DNA from: Macrostomum hystrix
Taxonomy: Eukaryota > Platyhelminthes > Macrostomidae
Direction of reading: 5' to 3'
Assembly (NCBI GenBank): GCA_950097015.1
Contig: CATNEN010000029.1
Location: 3,677,501-3,741,500 of the forward strand
DNA length: 64,000 nucleotides
The notes beneath the pieces are model-generated. The model made no database searches. It saw only the letters and a program-made list of their open reading frames with translations, and was not told where the DNA came from. The position numbers and the translations under genes are program-made. This document shows positions 12,001 to 18,000 of this stretch, piece by piece; the stretch's first letter is position 1, and every line of letters starts with the position of its first letter.

Positions 12001-15000
12001 CTGCCTTGAAGAATATCTAATAAGTGTTTCAAACCCGGATCACAGGTGCATACTGTCAAATTTTTGTCGAGGAAATTCATAGAGAAATACAGAGTAGCAG
12101 CTTAAAATTTTCTTTGGGTTTTTTACTTACAAATTTTCTTAGGAATTTGACACAGTGGGAAAAGTGACTCGGTGCAGTCGCTCTTGTACAGCCCATTATA
12201 GTCTGTTGACAGGTACGCGCACGGGCTGCTCTGGGGCTGGCCCATGTAGAATGCTCCCTGCTCAATCTCGTCTCCATCCAGCCAGAACCAGCGGCCAGTT
12301 GAGGCATTTCTGTACGCACCAACGTGGAACTGCATGTTTCTGGAACAGTCATCGAAAATAGGTCAATCGGAGAATTACGCTCGTATGAAAAACTCTTCGC
12401 TGTCCAAATCGATTTGTGTTGTTTATAACTATACTCTTTATAGTTAAGTATACATATAATAATGCAAGATTCACGTTGCGTACTTCTCTTTTTGAAAAAA
12501 ATGCTGCACAGGAATGTTGTGATAAAAAAGACAAATTTATTTTAAAAAATCCAAGTTTTTTTTCCGAAGTTCTCGGTACTATGAAACGAATGGTCACTTA
12601 GTAAGTTGCCACAATGTCCAACAAGAAACAGTTTTAGAAGGCGAGCTCTTTCTTCTGACCTACCTCATGTGGCCGAAGTTGCGCAACACGGCAGTCTTGG
12701 GCATGAACAGCGTGCCGTTGCGACCGTTCCAGTTGCGGCTCTGGCAGTACTGCAGCGAGGTGTTCCAGTCCAGGGCGGATGGAACGATCCTCAGGCAGAT
12801 GTTGTAGAGCGGGCGCCATCCCCCGGGACACTCGTCTAAAAGCAACCAGAAATTAAATCATATTATTAATTTCTAGAGGGCTGCAGACATTGGCACACCA
12901 TTTGGTGAAGTTGACCCGCAGCCAGCGAGGAGGCTATTCTGCCCATTTCGCTGACTCCTGAGCATACACGCCTACTTTCGCATCTTCAGATAGTGTACAC
13001 TCCTTAGAAGTGTCCTCACTATGCCTCTCTCCGCAGCTGAGCCCTAAATGAATGTGGCGTCGCCGCGTAATCGAGCTCAGGGACCTTAGTGCGAGAGTCA
13101 AACGCGTTCACCGCTCTGCCACTCACTCCCTCATTTCAGCGCTAAGAACCAGTCAGCTTGCTTATACTTCATGTAATAAATGCTGTAACGAATAATATAT
13201 ATATAATATATATAATATATATAATATATATATAATGTGTTGTTCAACGAATCCGTACCATTGTTCTGAATGCCGCGCAAATTTACGACATCCGCTGTGT
13301 TTATTGTGGCATTGGCTCCAAAGTGAAGCTCAACGGAAGTCGGCATTATAACTACCGGTATCAGGAAGTCTTCAGCTGAGTTGTAACTGGAGAACTGCAG
13401 AACAAGTGTTATGATTTGGATTTTTTTAATGAAAATGTAGTTTTAGAGACCGAGATTCTAGTTCTAAAAGATTTCTAAGAGCTGGTCTCAATACTGCGTT
13501 CACCATGCAATAACATTTAAGAATTGGTGTCTACTAGTAAATTGTAAAATGTACATTATTATGGGATGCTTTTGTGCAGACAGAAAGACGAGATGAACTT
13601 ACGTTGTACAATTGATCGTACCAGGGTGTCCGCAACTGCCTGTTCGTTCCGTTTTCGGTGACCCGGTAAGTCATGTAGAAGCCATCAGTCGGGTTCAAGT
13701 TGGCGACTCTGATGGATGTCAAGTAGAAGATTTCCCTGAATGCAACGCGTATTATCTGCTCTTCATCAGTTGTCAGCTTCTCGATTGTGTATCTGCTTGA
13801 CGAAATTATGCTGCGCACTGAAAGTTTTCATTTTTATTGAAGTAAGTGTTTATTTTCAAAGTCGTCATGGCTGTAAGAGCAGAAGACTGCCTGTAAAATC
13901 TCACATGTTGCAGTTGGATATCCTAGGATTTCAACCTTCCAACTCAAGGCCCAACTGTTGGCGGTCATGACTATTTCGAGCAGCTGGGTAATTGATTGGA
14001 CTCGGAAGAAAGTTGATGGATGGCACCGTGTTCGTCAAGCGAACTGCTTGGAAAATTATCTGAAAAAGCACAACGCAATTCCTACATGTTATGGTAAAAA
14101 GCCATCGCTAAGCAGTTTCAGGTGTAAGTCAATCAATTACGTTATTGTTTGCTTGGTCGTTAAGGTCTTGCATCCTTCTGAAGTCATTGTATAAAGAATA
14201 GCGCAGTCTGTAACTGTTCACGTTTCCTCGAAGGCCCGTTGAGCGCTTGCCGCTGCCCTGAACAATCGTGCCGGTGACGGTCATGTTAATCGGGAAGTAG
14301 AATCTGACGTACGATGTGGTGGTGCCGAGTGTCTGAAAACGAAGAGCGCTCTCCACGAACGGAGTCTCGACCGCCGAGAGGGGCAGAGAGAAGAGGCCGC
14401 CCAGATTCTGTGAGGCCCCGGCTACCATCCACTCGAAGTGGACGTACTCACCCAGGCCCATCGGCACCTGGGCCAGGATATTTAGCTGCGGGTCCGCTGA
14501 AGAAAATAAATTTTAAGGAATGGTTCTGTGAAAACTCAAACATCAACTTACATGTAATCCACGGATCAGAGAACGAAAGACGAAGAGAAAGAGTTTAATA
14601 TTCTCTCACAGTGCTGGGTCCCAAACACTTCGATTTCAGCGATGCTCAGGTATTCAGAAACTCCGTCGTCTTTGCGAACTGTCAGATACCTCGCCGTCTG
14701 AAGGCAATCGGGTGAAATTTATTAAGTTGCTAGATTTTACAGAAATACTTATCTTCTGTCTGCAATCAATTTACTTACTTTAGCGCATGGAAACATCAGG
14801 TAGTCAATGTTTTTCAGATCATGTGGCTTTTGATAAGTGTTGCCCTGCTGGTAGCACAGGTCAGCAGCAGCAAATGTCGGGGTACCGCTCATAGTAGTCA
14901 TTTGGGCAAAGTAGCCAGTATTTCTGATTGTATAAATGTCTGAAATCGGTCCAAAGTTCAGAATAAGAATCTGTTCTCGGAAAAATTGTATTTTTATGCC

Positions 15001-18000
15001 TTTGGATTTGGACTTCTTTTCGTGCTTTCTGCCGTGAAAAATCAAATATTTCACTTCAAATAACGAAAAGGCTTGATCATCTTATACAACTCACTTCACA
15101 TTGCGCGCTACCCTTATTCCTGCCTTTCTCAATTCGTCATGTAAAAAGACTAAAAAATCTGAGCCTTGCAATTCAAGCTCATTAGGAGCGATTATATGAA
15201 CTCGTATAATCTTAATCTACTATTTTTAACCACCCTCTCGCTCTCCCTACTTTCTACAACAAATCAAGTCCATTGACTCGAACAAAAATTCGGCTAAGCG
15301 TAATAAAAAAGTGTTTTTCTCAAATATCAGGTAATTAGTTTTTTTTACTTTTATTTCGCATATTCTGAAAAATATTCTAGAATTTGTGTTCGAAATAGAA
15401 ATAAATTGTAATGCTCTTACGCTCATCCCCAGCGTTTCGTGTGTAGACAACAACATAAGAGAAGTTCCTGGGAACCATCATGTCCACATAGGCCCACCTC
15501 AGTAAACTTGTTGATGAGACGATGAATAATGAATAGGTGTTGCCGTAGGTGTTCGTCAAACCATCCGTAGCCCGGTAACCCGGGTAGGTGCTGCTGTACA
15601 GAGAGGAGAGCTGCACCGGCTGGTATCGGGAGATCAGCCAGGGGAAAGTGGGACCGCCGTTGATGTCTGGAAATGATTGGAAAATGGTATACTTAAGCTT
15701 TCTATTCTAATGCTCATATATCATACGAGCGTATGATGGAGTAAAGCAGCAAATATTTAAAAGCCATCAGATGATCAATTACAACATGGAATTATTTTTT
15801 GTCACTTGAACAACTAAATATTGAGAAAAAACTTTGCCGTGAAGTTTTTGACTCTTATTGATCTTCTTTATGAATTAAATGAAATGGAATAAACTTGGAT
15901 ACAGAATAACAAAAATACTTTTGTTATTAAATACTAAATACTAAACTCAAGCATTTTAACAGGAATAAGTGTTCATTGCTGTTTATTAGTGTTCATAGTA
16001 TTTCATGATGAAGCAGAGTTTTATCAACAAATTACCCTCAGCAATTTTTCCATAGAGCATAAATTTCAGCTGAAAGTTGTAGTTGTATGAGTACTCCACG
16101 TGCCGCATTCCAAGCAGCAGCTTTGGTGGCTTCATTGAGATAAAATTGGAGTACCGATTACTGACGCTAACGAACATTGCAGTATGATATCCGTTAGTGC
16201 TTAAGTCCAGTGGCTGCCAGGTGATGAGATCGGCAGACCACAGTCTGTCAGTATAAACTGCTCCCATGTTAATGTCAGCTGAATCGGAACCCCTGCTGTA
16301 GCCGGCATAATAAATCCAGACCAATGAAGAAAACGCGACCTGCAGAATTGCATTCGTTCATCTGTATGTGGCGGTCAGAGAGAGAGGAAAAATATGAGAA
16401 CTGCCTACCTGATGCCAGTCCTGATTGTCTCCGTAGAAGAAAGTAGGCTGCCAAAATCCAGCGTTGATAGAATCTGGAAATTAATCATTTTCATTTAATT
16501 TTTACTGACCTGAGGTGACAATGCAAGAGATCGAATCACAGGCACTCACTCGGAACGCCTGGGAACTGTACCACCACACCGTTGTACTCGGTGTCGCCCG
16601 GCTTCTTGGAGAATCCGGCAGACTTTATCGTGAAATTCACGGATTTGTTTGGGTCCGAAAACACGCCGACCAGAGTCGAATCGATGTAGACCTCGATAGT
16701 CAGATTCTCATCAGCAGTGCTGTTGTACTGAAACCTGAATGACAAATCGTGGAAGTCGAATACGTTCTGCCTTCCCATCTGAGCGAGGGTGTTCGTCTTG
16801 TTGAGATAGAAAACTGCATTCAGAGGAATCTCGCTAGAGCTGATGGCCTTGTTCAGCACCCAGCCATTTGAGATCCACAGAACATTCGCCGCAGAGTCAC
16901 CGGTCAGCCGAAACCGGATGCGCTGTAAGAACAATATTTAACAAAGGTATTTTATTACGGCAAATTCGATTCAGATTAGAAAAGCTGCTGCAAATACCTG
17001 ATCGAGCATTGTCCTGTACGCAGTCCCAGCTGTGAGGAAGAAGTCAGCGTGCGTGTCGCGTATCAGTGTGGAGAAAGTGACGTTTCTGTTTAACTGCAAG
17101 TCACTCTCCATTGACTTTGGAATCTGATTGATGAATGAGCTTCCCGGGATGAAGTTCACATCGTACACTGTAGATTTTCAATGAAAGCGATTTCATTTCA
17201 AGCCATTTATTTGATAAAAGGCAATGAAATAATTAAAAATAACTGCTGAAAATATTAGTGAAATAAAAAAATGAATGCTTACAGTGGTCCCCGTAAATTT
17301 TCACATGATCAACAGTGTGAAAGCCACAGCTTTTCCTTCTCGTTAGGACCACATATCTGCTGATTGTCCCTGGTGGGCAGTAGAAAAACAGATGCGAATC
17401 GCTTGGGTCAGCCCTCTCTTGCACTCCACAAGATGTCCAACCATCAAAGGCCGCCTCATCTAAACTCGAGTTCCATGTATTGGAGACTCCGGTCCAGATG
17501 CATTTCATTTGACTCGCTGCAACACGAAAAATATTTTGGCCTCCATAACTGCTACTTAGTTATAAGAGATTTACTTGCGCATATTGAAACAATAATACTT
17601 ACCTGTCGCTGTAAAAGGAATAATTAAGGTAACTAACGTCGGAGTCTTAAGGTCGATCAGGAGGTAGTAGATGTTTTCAGCAGTCACAGTGGACTGGTAT
17701 GTGCTTGTCGAGACAGCACTGAAGCCACTGTACACGAATGTATATGGTATCTTAACCTTCTTGTTCATAAAAAACTCCGCGAACATGCTCTGCATTCCTC
17801 TGCCACTGTAAAAGTCCATGTCGGCGTAAGTTCGCGTCGCTAAAATGCAAAACAGATTATTATTGCACCTAAAGTACAAGCCCAAGCATTTAATATTAGA
17901 TTTTCCGGCATTTGCATTTGCAAAAGACATAGATAACTTTCGACTTACAGCAGTCTGGAACCTCGCAAGCTATCCTGCTCACTGCACTGTTTACACAGGT

